Assembly (NCBI RefSeq): GCF_036370855.1
Contig: NC_088113.1
Coordinates: forward strand, 17,876,501-17,940,500
Direction: 5' to 3'
Source: Dromaius novaehollandiae
Taxonomy: Eukaryota > Chordata > Aves > Casuariiformes > Dromaiidae
Length of the DNA stretch: 64,000 nucleotides
Below the pieces are notes generated by a model, which was not told the DNA's origin, made no database searches, and saw nothing but the letters and a program-made list of their open reading frames with translations. The position numbers were made by a program, and so were the translations under genes. Of the stretch, positions 42,718-53,941 are shown piece after piece (the first letter of the stretch is position 1; every line of letters starts with the position of its first letter).

Positions 42718-45700
42718 GCCCCACGCGCCCCCCTGCCCCGCGCCCCCGGCTCTGCTCCATGCAGCCAGCTGCGATGTGTCCTCCTGGGGTTTACACTCGC
42801 CTCGGGCTGCTGGAGAAGACAATTTCAGCAAAACAAGGGCAACTTCGGCCTCTAGACGAGCTGGTAGTCTGGACCCAGACTCACGCAGAGAGGAACAGCC
42901 TGGGAGCAGGGCCGCAGAGGAGCCGAAACCCCAGCAGACCGGTTGATCCAGCTTGCAATAAACAGCATTTTAGCAACAAAATGAGTTTCACCGCCCAGCC
43001 TGCCGAGGCGAGGTTGCCGAGGTTTCTGGCCTGCTGTGCTGTCCCTGTTCCTCTGGACAGGGAGCTGGTTTTCTCTGGCCGTAAATAAGGGTTATTTGTG
43101 TTGTCCCTGCTGCATCCATGACCTTGCTCTCCCTGCGAAAGCCCCCGGCGAAGCCCCTCTCGGGGGAGCGCATGTGTGACACCGTTGCCCCCGAACACAA
43201 CCGCTGCTGCGGTTAACAGAGTTCGGAGCATCCTGCAACAGATAACGGGGAAAGACGGAAAACAGCCAGTTCCCTCCCTGGCAGCCCCCGTCCTGCCCGA
43301 TAAACCTGTGCCCTGCGGGGCAGCTTGGAGAGGAGCGAGGGGCCCAGCCGCCTCCGCCTTCAGCGTCTCCCCAGCGGCTGAAAGCTTGGGGGGAGGCCAG
43401 GAGCCAGGCCTGGGGGTGCTGGGGGTGCCGGGGCCCGCGGGATCCCCGGGAGGGGCACCGGATTTCGTGGCGAGGATGCCAGCAGCGCAGGAGACGCGTG
43501 CACCTCCGTCCCGGGCTGGTTTCCCCTTTTCTTAGTTTGGATGTTGCCGTTCTGCAAGCTGTGCGCAGAGGCCCTGCCTGCAGGGGCCGTTCTGGGCCGC
43601 TCTGAGCAGCTTTCGGGGAAGAAACTTTCTACTTCTGCTGCTTAAAACGCATCACGTCCAGGCAGCGCCGTTTCCAGGGCCCTGCCGGCCGGTCCCGCTT
43701 GCTCACGAGCAGGTTGGGCGCGACAGGGCAGCGACTCCAAACCACGCTTCATGCCACAGCTGGTGTTTAACCATAGTGTGGCTCGTTTTAAAGCCCTTCA
43801 CCAGTTTCAAAGCAAATCTGAGTTGGCATGTGTAAAAACGGGTCCGTACATTTGCAGGCATCGATATCGAAACGCGATCGCCCAAGCGTGTCGCAGCCCT
43901 TTTCTGTGCCCCGGCACACGCCGGCAGGATTTCGCATCCAGACCAGTTGTGCAAAGTGCACTATACTTTGGAAAACAGATCCTAGGTGGATCCTCTGTAG
44001 TAAGCAAGGAGTGAAAGCTTTCGGGAAAGCACCCGGGCTGCCCGTTAGACCAGCCAGACTTCAGAAGGTGTCAGCAAGTTGTGGGACCTCTCGAAAACAC
44101 GGAGAAAATATTCCACAGTTTTCCTTTAATTCAATTATCTTGATTCAGATTTATTTTTTTCCAGCTCCATGCCTCTTACACTGCTGATCGCTTGGTGGAG
44201 GCAGTCCCACATCCCGGAGATCCCAAGGATCTCAGAGCTCCCAAAGCACTTTGCAATTGGAGATTCATTTTCCGAAGCGTCCGCTCCGAGCGGCACGGCT
44301 GATGGGGAGCAGGGAGGCTGCAGCACGGCAGCGCCTAGAAAGCCAGTTCTGAGACGTGCGTTGTCTCCTGGTCCCGTACATGCTCGCTGCCCGCTGCCGT
44401 ACAGATGCAATGCTGCGCTTGCACAACCACCGCGGCCGCGTGTACGAGAGAGGTGCGGGAACAGATTTCTCCTCCCAGGAAGCCGTGCAAGGAGAAAAGA
44501 CAGCCGAAAAAAAAAAGTTGCATCCTGCACAAAGTGGGCTCTGTAAACGACACGCAGCAGGGCTCAGCCGCTCGAGTGGAGCGGAGCTGCTCCGTGCCGA
44601 AAGTGGAGGCAGAGCTGCCAGGCTTGGGCGCGAGGTCTGGTTTCCAGCGCAGCGGAGGCGATGCAAAAGCATCTCCCTCCTGCATTCGTGGTGCTGCAGG
44701 CTGAGCTCAGGCCGCCTCATGCAGGGCGTTTTCTCAAAACGCTGGAAAATCGCCGGAGGGGCGGCTGCTGGCACATCCCTGGGGACGGAGGCTCGCCGTC
44801 CCCCCTCGGCAACCACAAGCACCTCGGTGGCCGGAGCGGAGCGCGAGCGGCTGCACGGAGCGCGAGAGGGACGAGGCAGCGGCAGCAAGGCAAAATCCGC
44901 GTGTGCCGCCGCTCCACGCGGAAAACGGGGAACGCTGCGGCGGTGGGAGGGCATTCAGCCCTTTGCACTCAGGATTTGGTCCACTGTATGTCCCGAATAA
45001 TCATTAAGCAAGTTCGGATAGAATTTTTATTTACCAGCCTCAAAAAGGAAGGGAAGGATCCTTAATGGTTGATTAGATCAAAAAAGCATAATTTATTTTT
45101 CAGTAAGTGCTTTAGATGCAAGATCAATGGCTTGAGGTTGATTGATAGGAGCTGTTTGCAAAGACCTCAGATCTAATTGCGCTCGGGCAATCACACGGGC
45201 TTTTCTTTGACTAGCGCTAGACACCATCCATCCCTCTTGTGCGGATGCAGGAGGTACCAGAAAACAGCGATGCTTTGCACTGGAGAGTTGCTCAGCAACT
45301 GCCCCGTTTTATTTCTGAGTTGTCCCTGAGTACAGCAGCCTTTCTCTTTGATCTTCAGGTAATTTCTGTTGCGGCTGCTTCTCGCAAAAAGAAAGACAGA
45401 CAATATTTTAAAAGAATTGCACCTCTATTTGCCACAATCTTTTTCTCAAGCGCAGCCGAAGCCTGATGGCACCAGGGAAATCAGTGCGTTTCACTGCGGA
45501 GGGAGGGAAATGCAGGTCCCTCTGCTCGGCCAGAGCCTTTCCGGGGGCAGCTGGGGGAGCCGGGCTCCCACGGGAGGGAGCCTCCGTTTCCGTACGTGGT
45601 CCAAACCCGATACTCAGACGCACAGTAACGGCGCTCAGCTCTCGCCACCGAGCTGCCGAGCAGCCGGTTTTGGGGCTGGTCAGCAGGGCAGGGGAGCCAG

Positions 45701-47344
45701 ACCAGCGCTCCCATCCCGGCAGCGTCCGGCTAAGGAACGGGATGGGGCGATTTGTCCAGGGAAGACGGCGCCAGAGCCGGGATTTCTCGCTCTGCTGCAA
45801 CCCCCGGATGGGAATCGCAGCAGGTTGGGGCAGAAAGAGCATCCTGACTTGCAGCCCGAGTATCGGCCCTGCCTGGGGGGAGAGCAAGGCCCCTGCATGC
45901 AGCGAAACGCGGTCTGTGCCCGGCGGGGACCCTCCGGGGGAGCAGAGGTGCCGGTGCCCGCGTTTCCCAGCAGCTCCCGGCCGGGGTTACGTCCCAGCTG
46001 GGCGACGGCAGCAAGAGAAACGCGCGATTTCACCATTTCCCCTCGGTCTCAGGGCAACCGCATTGGGCAATCGATCACCTGGGCGCCAGCTGCAGAACCG
46101 CAAGCGGGGAAACCTTCCTTTCTGCGCTCCTTCCCCGGGGCGGGCGGCAGAAAGCAGCCGGTTTGATTTGCTGGTGCTGGGGCAGGCACCGCGCAGAGGT
46201 CTGGAACACGTCTCCCGAAACTTTCAGTGCAAACCAGCTCCAAAAACAACAGAACGAGGCAAATTCCATTCCTACATCTGGTAAAAATCGGAGCTCAAAA
46301 GGCCTAAAAATAGACTTGCCTTGCCTGGGGAATTCTAGCCTCGCCTTGTAACTCGTGGTGCTAGAGATTATTGCATTCATAATTTAAATGTTGGATGGGT
46401 ATAAAATTACTTGTGTGGGAGTTTTTCAATTTCTGGTAAGTGCATTTACATTAAATAGCGGCTGCACGCACAAAAGGCAGCAGAAAGCCTTTCCACGCCT
46501 GCGCGCCCGAGGCAGGCAGAGCGCGGGCAGCCTTACGGCACGCTGCTGCGAGCGCTGAGTCTTTTTGCCCTGCCAAAAACCTGACGACGTTGACCGTGGC
46601 TGGAAGGTCGGTTGTGTCTCCTCCGACACGGGGCATCGGGCGCCGCTGAGCCGAGTCCTGCCGGGCTGGAAAACCGCCCCGCGCTGCTCCGGGTGCCTCC
46701 GGGGACGGCGACGGCTCGCGGCGGGGTTTGCAGCTATTGCAAACGAGTGACATCCCGGCCAACGGGACGTTCAGGTGACAAACCCTGCTCTTCCCCAGCG
46801 CCCAGCCCGAGACTCTCACTTCCCCATCACCAAAGACACGCACGGAGTAAGCAAGCGATCAACGGTGCTTTAATACCTGCGGCAACGCGGTCCCGTCCCC
46901 CCGACGGAGCCCTTTCGTGGCTGCTGGCAGCCATCCTTCCGCCCTGTAACTTGTTTTCTCCCGTTTTCTGAAAGGGCTTCCTCGGACAAAACTAGCGCCG
47001 GACATGTAAGGCGTCACCGTGAATATCAATGAAGGGTTTTCTTCTCCCTCCCGCTCGTGCTGCCCGCCGCCGGGCTCGCTCCCGGCAGACCGCAGCTCCG
47101 GAGCCAAACTTCCCGGCCAAATGGGGATAGGATTCGACTTTATTGTTCACGCTCAAGTGTTCTGTCTTTTTTACCTGCTTTTGCGGGATTTTGCGATGGG
47201 ACCCTTTCCGTGCTTCCTTTTTCAGGCCAATCTGCAGCACCGGTACCGTTGGTTTCTGGAAGTTTTAGGGGATAATTTTCTCGCGGGCGAGGTAGCGCAG
47301 CAACGTGAAATTAATCCGGATTTTGTTTCTGACGGATGCGTGTG

Positions 47345-47390
47345 AATTAGTAGTCACTAATTAATTTGTTCTAGCGGTTGCCTAGGGACC
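47345..47390. promoter_or_regulatory. Palindromic homeobox-type site next to an RFX-like X-box
   Basis: AATTAGT (47345-47351) and ACTAATT form an inverted repeat around a 4-nt centre and contain TAATT cores. GTTGCCTAGGGACC at 47377-47390 has one perfect RFX half-site (GTTGCC) and a degenerate second half. This is an inferred enhancer-like cluster only. Confidence 0.25.
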
Positions 47391-49540
47391 AGCGATCAGC
47401 ATTTTGTTACATTCAGTGCAGGAGACCGTCCCGGCAAGTGATGCTGGCATATAAATACTCGTTTGGATCAAAGGTGGATCAGAGGGGCAATTATCCAAAG
47501 CTGAAGAAAATTACAAGCCAGACTGATGTGAAACAGCCCATAGTGTACGAGTACAAACGCTTACCGGCTGCGGTACCAGGCCTTTCTGCAGGCGTTACAG
47601 GCCGGTACCCAACCATGAGCGGAAGTGTTAAAATCCAGGAATTTTCAACAAAAGTGCTGAGCAGACCTGGCTGGAGTCTGTCCCAGGTCTGGGCTGGGTG
47701 GAGGCAGCAGCGCGGGTGCCCGGGCCCTTATCCCCATCCCCAGAGTGATGCCTGGATCTGTCCTCCGAAGTGTGGGGAAAATGCACGGAAACGGTTCCCG
47801 CGGCCAGAGCCAGCCCGTCTGCTGCTCCACCGGCGATGCAGACAGGCGGAGAGGGGGCTGGCGCTGCCTTCGGGGACCCCCGGTGCTACCGAATTAATAG
47901 CAGCTAATTCACTAAATCACTTCAATTCACTAATTTCCCAAACAACAGCAAAGCATGCGTATTGCTGGGGCGGCAGGGGTGCGTCCGCCGTTCCGGCTCG
48001 GCAGGGCGGCTCTCCCGCGGCCGAGGCACCTTTGGGCAGGGCTGCAGGAGCGTCCCCTCCTCGCGCCCCGCGGTGCCGGCCAGGGCCCGGGCACGGGGAC
48101 GCGTTACCGAGGATGCACCCAGGCGGGTTAGCGCTTACTCACACGTCAACAAGTCTAACGAGCTTCTCTCGACTTAGATTTCCGGAAAGCGAGCACCGTG
48201 CGAGCCGTTGCCTTAATCTGTGATGCAAGTCCCGCCGTCCGCGGATCGAAGTCGGGGCCGGAGCGCGCGGGGTAACTTGCCAGGCTGCTGCACACGCAGC
48301 TAAAACCCAGGCGCGGTAATTGAGCCTAAATGAGACGCTCTTGTGGCCAAGCTTGGCAAATAAACCTCTATTAGGATGTAAAGCATCATTGATCATGACC
48401 GCGAGATGAACTGGCGGCAGCGCGGTGGCTCGTGGGCACCGGGAAAAGAGTGTCCTGGGATCTGCTGCCGGGAGCGGGTTCCCCGACGCGGTGATCCCTT
48501 ACGGCGCTTCCCACGCCCCGCACCAACGTGGGGGGATCAAAGCTGGGAGTCGAGACCCGTCCATCCCAACACGCCCTGCTTTGGGGCTGCGAGAAAACCA
48601 CGGTCCTGCAGGAAAACCAGGGAGGGTGAGACGGGCCGTGGATCCGACCTCGTAGCCAGCCTGGCTGTTTCTGCTTATCGACTTTTGCCTTATTATTTAT
48701 AGATTCCTCTTTCTCTTGAATTGCTTTTCTTCCAATTCTGGTTAAAATCCGTGCGCTTTCAGCATTACCATGTTCTTCACTAAAGCCTTATCGGTATTAC
48801 TATTGTCTGATTTTTAATGTGTTCTTTATATTCAATAGATTTCTATGACACATAACATATTCACTCTATCTTCCTTTTTTTAGCGCCAGGAGCTCAGAAT
48901 ATGGTATTACAGGGAACAGGATTTTGAATGTATATTTTGCAAGACGGGACAGGCTACAGGAGGAAATCTTTATTATTCAGATAGTGTGTGGGTGGTGGGA
49001 AGAAAGAGCCATGCAGAATGCTAAAACTCAGATAAAACACTGGGGCCGAGCGCGATGCCCAGGCTGGCGTCTGCCCCGGCGGGGCGAGTGCCGGCTCCCC
49101 GGTGGAAAGCGGGCCCGAAGCGCTTTAACCAGCAGGGCCGGGAGCTCCCCCGCGCCGGGCGACAACCCCAGACCGGCCGCTGCCCCGACCCGCTTCCCTC
49201 TGAGCATCTCGCTGCTCCGCGGATGTTGCAGTTAGTGTGTTCGATCAGTCATTCTCAGGGCTGCTCTGCCCAGGGTGACATTTGGGGATAGCAATTGTGC
49301 TTTTAATTCACACCCTGCCTCAATGCAAATTAACTTTCAAGCGTAGGCAAGCCCCAGTCTACAGGGTGATGCTGTTTGCAAACGGGAGTGCTCCGTGCAC
49401 GCTCCGCACGCGGCGCAGGCTGGTGCCGGGGCTTTGGAAAGCTCTCCAATGCAAAGGGGAAACCCGGGATTCGGCTGGGGGTTTCCTCCGCGCTGGGGTG
49501 GCTCCGGCAGAGCTGCGCGTGGGGAAGGGCTGGTCTGCTC

Positions 49541-49660
49541 TGCAGATGTGCAGGTGTGCAGATGTGCAGGTGTGCAGATGTGCAGGCGTGCGGGTGCGCA
49601 AGCGCACAGATGTGCAGGTGTGCTGGTGTGCAGGCGTGCTGGCATGCAGGCGTACAGGTG
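49541..49660. repeat. Minisatellite of 8/16-bp TGTGCAGG units
   Basis: About 15 tandem units of TGTGCAGG or TGTGCAGA with increasing divergence toward the right. Cys/Ala/Val-rich ORFs over it are artefacts. Confidence 0.9.
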
Positions 49661-50965
49661 GCGGGTGCAGATGCTGCAACTCCAGCCCAGAGATGCTGCA
49701 GCGCTCGTTATATAAATGTTTTCGGTTTCGAAGCTCCCTGGCTGGGAGCCATCGCTGGAAAAGAGCACCCGGTGGCAGAGGTTAGCACTTGCCCGCGCCT
49801 GTCGTGGCTGGAGCGGCTGCCTCGGCAGATTGGCTTATTCGGAGAAGGGGAGAAGGGGCATTTGTCTCTGCTCACACACACTGGTGAAAATTGATCGCTG
49901 TTTTTGCTGTAACAGGCCGCGTTTTGAGGGATTATCTCAGGATCACAGGATTCAATGTGTTTTGTTTCTCCATCTTGCCCTTCCTTATTCTGCTGCAATT
50001 CGGATTTTGTAAATCTGCTGCAGTGACGAGGTTTTCTTGGAACGGTTCTTTCGGCAGATCGCATTGCTCCACAGTACCTGAACAGTTGGCTATATAGGCC
50101 AGGTCGATAGTTACACCTATGCATGAGACAGTTGCTCAACACTTTCCACTGTAAAACCCCATTTTAATTACTTTTAACATTGCAAAACCTTTGCCAGCAA
50201 GGCAAAATTTTCCATGCCATCTCCTGTCAAAGGCACCTACTCGCTCCCCTCACTGCCAGCGCGACGGGGAGACAAACGAAGATCTAGATTCTTGCCCCTC
50301 TCCAATTTTGGGGTTTCGTTGCCACAAGCCAAAAGCTGCCACAAACTGAGTATTCCTGGATCACCTAATCGGCAGACGTCCCTGTCCGCGAGCCCTTCCG
50401 AGGACTCGTCCGCGCCAGCTGCGCGGTCACGACGAGGGGCCGCTGGGGCTCATTTGTGTGCAGCGCTTGGTGGTGCCGAGCACAGGCTCAGAAAATAATC
50501 CAAAGTCCTGCTCAGTTTCTCTGTGTGGCCCTTCGCATAAAAGCTGCAACGGGAATATTTATGGGATTAATATTCAGCCCATAGGCTCACGCGCTGCTGA
50601 ATCAGGACTTACTGAAGAAAGCGATCGTCTTTCTGTGCAGATCAGGAGAATCTTGAAACCGGATTTGGAACGATACAAATTATCCTCTCCTTCCAAAGAC
50701 TTTTAGTCTTAAAAAATGAGTCCAACCCCACCTCCCCTCTAATTTACCCTGCGCGGATACAGGGGTGAAACAACACGCGGTGCAGGACCAGGGCCGCTAG
50801 CGAGACTGGATATCCTCCGAGCCAGCGGGACCCCCATGACACGTGTGAGAAATTCCCCATGGATGTTGTATTTAAAAGCTTCCGCTTGTTCCCGAGTGAG
50901 GAGCATTATCAGTGTGAATTCACGTCTCCCATACTGTCATGTTACTCCTGTATTACTCCAAAATA

Positions 50966-51025
50966 CTCGCTCCGAAATGGGCTGAGAGCTCGTGGCCACC
51001 CGCCGTCGGCCCATTTCGGAGCGAG
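50966..51025. repeat. Long hairpin with 17-20-bp arms
   Basis: The arms CTCGCTCCGAAATGGGC (50966-50982) and GCCCATTTCGGAGCGAG (51009-51025) are perfectly complementary; one G-T and two further pairs extend them to 20 bp. The 20-nt loop itself contains the palindromes GAGCTC and GTGGCCAC. Confidence 0.92.
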
Positions 51026-51576
51026 CAGTACTCGGGCATCGACGCGCTGCACCACGCAAAGCGGTCGAGGACGCTTGGAGGGAGCCGCGCCGCAGCCGGG
51101 TGCTGCTCTCCCGCCGGCACGGCAGCTTTGGAGAAGTCCTCTCGTTCCGCACGGAGCACGTCGAAGCCTCCCCGGGCAAACACGGCAACGGCTCATTTCG
51201 CCTCCACCATGCGCGATGTACTTCGTCCGGACTCGCCGGTTTTCTAGCTGCCCGGGACAGGCGCTTGCTCTCTCTGCCGTGCAGCTCCTGAGGTATCTTG
51301 CTCTGTTTGCGCTTTGTTTGCAATCTGTTTCGTTAGTTTGGTTTAGTTCTTTTTGTCCTTTTAAAGTCCTGGTTGCTGGGTCCAGTGAGATTTCATTTGA
51401 TTTAGCTTTCAGGTACAAAAAGGGAGGGAGGGAGAGAGACATTTGGGAGGAAGAGTTTCAACTCTCTCTGATTGTGGGAAAAAATTCAGAGCGTGTGAAG
51501 GAAAAGCACCTTGCAGACTCAGACACGGGGAGGTAAATAAAAAGAGCAGAACAGGTCTTACCTAAAAGAACTGCTA

Positions 51577-51607
51577 TGAGTCACGGCCATTTTAAAGTCC
51601 TGAGTCA
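51577..51607. promoter_or_regulatory. Paired AP-1 (TRE) consensus sites
   Basis: TGAGTCA occurs at 51577-51583 and again at 51601-51607, each followed by CGG, with starts 24 bp apart. No promoter or exon is recognised next to them, so function is inferred from the motif only. Confidence 0.3.
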
Positions 51608-52829
51608 CGGTTTTGGTGCTTGCATCAACATCTACAGATACTCTCAGTTCCTTTAGCATGTCAGTAGTTCCTCTGCAGTGATCAGGGCTGTTACGAGCTT
51701 GCAGCGAGTTAATTGTTGTGTACGAGAAAGTGCAAGATCAGGGCAAGCGAAACAAAGGCGCCTGCCAGCTCCTCTCCGGGCTGGGTGCTCCTTTCACGCA
51801 CGAGCTGCCAAGCCATGGATTTGTTGGCCATTTCTCTGGGATTTTGCCCCATAGCCTGCTCAGAGCAGTAGCACTGACCGCAACAGCGATGCTGGATGTA
51901 TAGAAATCCTTGTGATGCGGGCGCAGCCCAAGGCCACATCGTGCCCGCGGGTTGAGGCCGCCGGGCTCACCGGAGGCTCTACAGAGCCGCTCTGCTCATG
52001 CGCCGCCTGCACCGAGCTCGTGGCCCCGGCACAGGCCGGACATGCGGCATGGGCATGGCTAGCGTACGCCAGCCGGCAGGACTTGCTCTGGGAGACCCCG
52101 GGCAGGACGTGGGGGAACAAACAAGTGACCTGAAAATCAGGATGTTGCATTTAGTGGCCTAGTGGTGACACATGGTATAACCTACAAGCAACTTGCCTCA
52201 AACTTGATTAGAATATTTAACAATAACACAAAAACACCTAATTCTTATCACGCTATAGCAAAGCGTAGGGCATGTATCAACCTCCAAGGTGACTCTGATG
52301 TACTAGGTGCGCCTGCCATGAGATGACAGATGAATCACACGCACACCCCACAAGCACACATGACCAAAGATAAAAGGAGCAACAATTCTTAACTGCCAGA
52401 CCAATAGGAGACCCAACTCTCCAGAGGTTATGGTGAGGCCTGCTCACCCTCCTGGGTGGATGAAAACACATGTACCAGACAGAGCACACGCTGCCGGTAT
52501 AGGCTGCAGCCCGAATGCGTGTGTCTGTGGGACGAGGGGCTCAAGGTGCCCCCCAAGGCGGCCCCCGGTGAGGCGTGCGCCAGCCTCCCCAGCCCGGGGG
52601 CTCCTGGTCCCCGCCCTCATCTGCATAGACTCGCCCCCGCGCGCCATTGGCCGGCGTTCTCCCCGGCGGTGGCGAGGCCGTGGGGCTGTGGGGTGGGGCG
52701 CCTCATTAGCATTCGCCCCGCCCCGGAGCGGGCGGGCGGGGGCGCTGGTTAGCTGCTTCTGGGGCGGCGGGGCGGGGCCGCGCTCTGCGATTGGCGGCGC
52801 GGCGCGTCATTCCGTCGCGGCGAGGGCCG

Positions 52830-52906
52830 CACTTCCGCCTCGGTGTCAGCGGCGCCGGGCGGGGGGGTGTTGCTGCGGCGGGGCCGTCGCGGGAACGCGG
52901 TGCCAG
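52830..52906 (+). other. OSBPL2: Putative non-coding first exon of OSBPL2
   Basis: The sequence from the ETS motif to a donor-like CCAG/GTAACT at 52906/52907 lacks an ATG-led frame and would serve as a 5' UTR exon. The start is approximate. Gene identity rests on synteny only. Confidence 0.4.
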
Positions 52907-53115
52907 GTAACTGCCTGCCGGCCGGCCCCGGGCGTGGCGGGGGGCCCGGCCCCCGCGGCGGGCTGCCCTGCCTCGCCGTCCCTGCGGAGCCGCTGCCCCG
53001 AGGGGGCTGGGCTCCCCCCACCTGCCGCGGCGGCGCCCCCCGGCCGCGGGAAGGGCGGGAGCGCCTCCCTCGGCCCCGCCCGGGCCTCGCGCCGGCCCCC
53101 TCCCCCACGCGCGGC

Positions 53116-53138
53116 GGCCGTTAACGGCCGTTAACGGC
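53116..53138. repeat. Tandem GGCCGTTAAC repeat with MYB-like sites
   Basis: The 10-bp unit GGCCGTTAAC is repeated twice (53116-53125, 53126-53135) plus GGC. Each unit contains CCGTTA and, on the other strand, TAACGG, which fit the MYB consensus. Confidence 0.8.
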
Positions 53139-53842
53139 TCCGCGTCAGCCGCCCCGCGGGCGGCGCTGCGCCGGGACGAGGGGGGCTCCCCCCGCCGGCC
53201 CCGCTCGGCCCCGCTCGGCCAGGTGTCCTGCCCGTCCAGCCGAGGACGGGCGGGGGCAGAGCGGCGGGGCCGAGCCCCCGGGCCTGGGCCGTCGCGCTGG
53301 GGGAGCGCAGCTGCCCCGAGCGCTGCTCCTGCCTGGCAGAAGCAGGATCCCGGACCTGCGGGTTTGTTTGCTCAGGGCTCTGTGATGCGTAGGCCTGTAC
53401 AGCTGCATAAATAATGCGTTGTTTTGAAACTATGCTCCCTCCACCTTTCCTTTTTTTTTGTTAAGCAAGGCTGGCAGACCTTGAATGCCCCCGAGTGCGG
53501 GCCCGTGTAGCAAAACCCTCTGTCAGCCGCGGGGCTCATACCGGGCAGCGAGGGGGGCAGAGGGGGCAGAAGGACGTTTCTGCGGTGAGCAGGGCTTGCG
53601 AGGCAGCTGGGCTCTGCATCCCGGCGAAGGGAGTTTCTCTTCTGGTTGCTTTTGGAGCCAGGTAGTTTGGAGAAGATGTCTGTAACAGCTGGTTCCCAAG
53701 ACGGATGTGTTGAGCGCAGCTCCAGCGTGAAACAGGAGCCTCAAGGGGCTTTTTAGGCCGCAGCTAAAGCACAGACAGCAGTTAGGATTTCTTTCAGTTT
53801 GTTTTTTGTTTTTCAGTCACCCACTCAATGTTTCTCTTACAG

Positions 53843-53941
53843 AGCTCCTGAAAGGGAGACAAGCAAGATGGGAAAAATAACAGGAAAAAAGCCTTTTTTT
53901 TAAAAATAACATGCCACCAGAACCTCTGCATGGTAACAAAG
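53843..53941 (+). other. OSBPL2: Possible second 5' exon of OSBPL2
   Basis: A 99-bp stretch with a good acceptor (TTTCTCTTACAG ending 53842) and a donor GTATAA at 53942. It contains a short ATG-led frame that stops within the exon (MGKITGKKPFF) and a second ATG (MPPEPLHGNK) still open at the donor. Neither resembles the family start MNGEEEFFD, so if it is an exon it is probably untranslated. Confidence 0.25.

Larger units (their letters stand above)
36451..52560. other. GC-rich intergenic region between HRH3 and OSBPL2
   Basis: About 16 kb of mostly GC-rich DNA with AT-rich islets (for example 46340-46450, 48680-48900, 52140-52260). Many ORFs of 100-280 codons occur, often overlapping on both strands (44265-45000, 45369-46284, 47378-48223); this is expected where stop codons are rare, and none resembles a known family. 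The region holds several tandem repeats and some regulatory-looking motif clusters listed separately. Confidence 0.55.
52560..53330 (+). promoter_or_regulatory. OSBPL2: CpG-island promoter, probably of OSBPL2
   Basis: A strong CpG island without a TATA box. It contains inverted CCAAT boxes (ATTGG at 52646-52650 and 52790-52794), GC boxes near 52770, and an ETS-type ACTTCCGC at 52831-52838, a usual arrangement just around the start site of housekeeping genes. In human, OSBPL2 (an oxysterol-binding-protein-related lipid-transfer protein) follows HRH3 in this orientation, so identity is inferred from synteny. Confidence 0.6.

Noticed and set aside
44265-46284. Several 160-272-codon ORFs on both strands
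   Set aside because: They overlap each other in multiple frames in CpG-rich DNA where stops are rare; no domain, splice or start context supports any one of them.
47378-48223. 281-codon plus-strand ORF
   Set aside because: No recognised motif, composition changes abruptly midway with local GC, and the frame contains AT-islet sequence that looks regulatory.
49337-49894. Cys/His/Ala-repeat ORFs over the TGTGCAGG array
   Set aside because: Present in all frames on both strands because the 8-bp unit lacks stops; minisatellite artefact.
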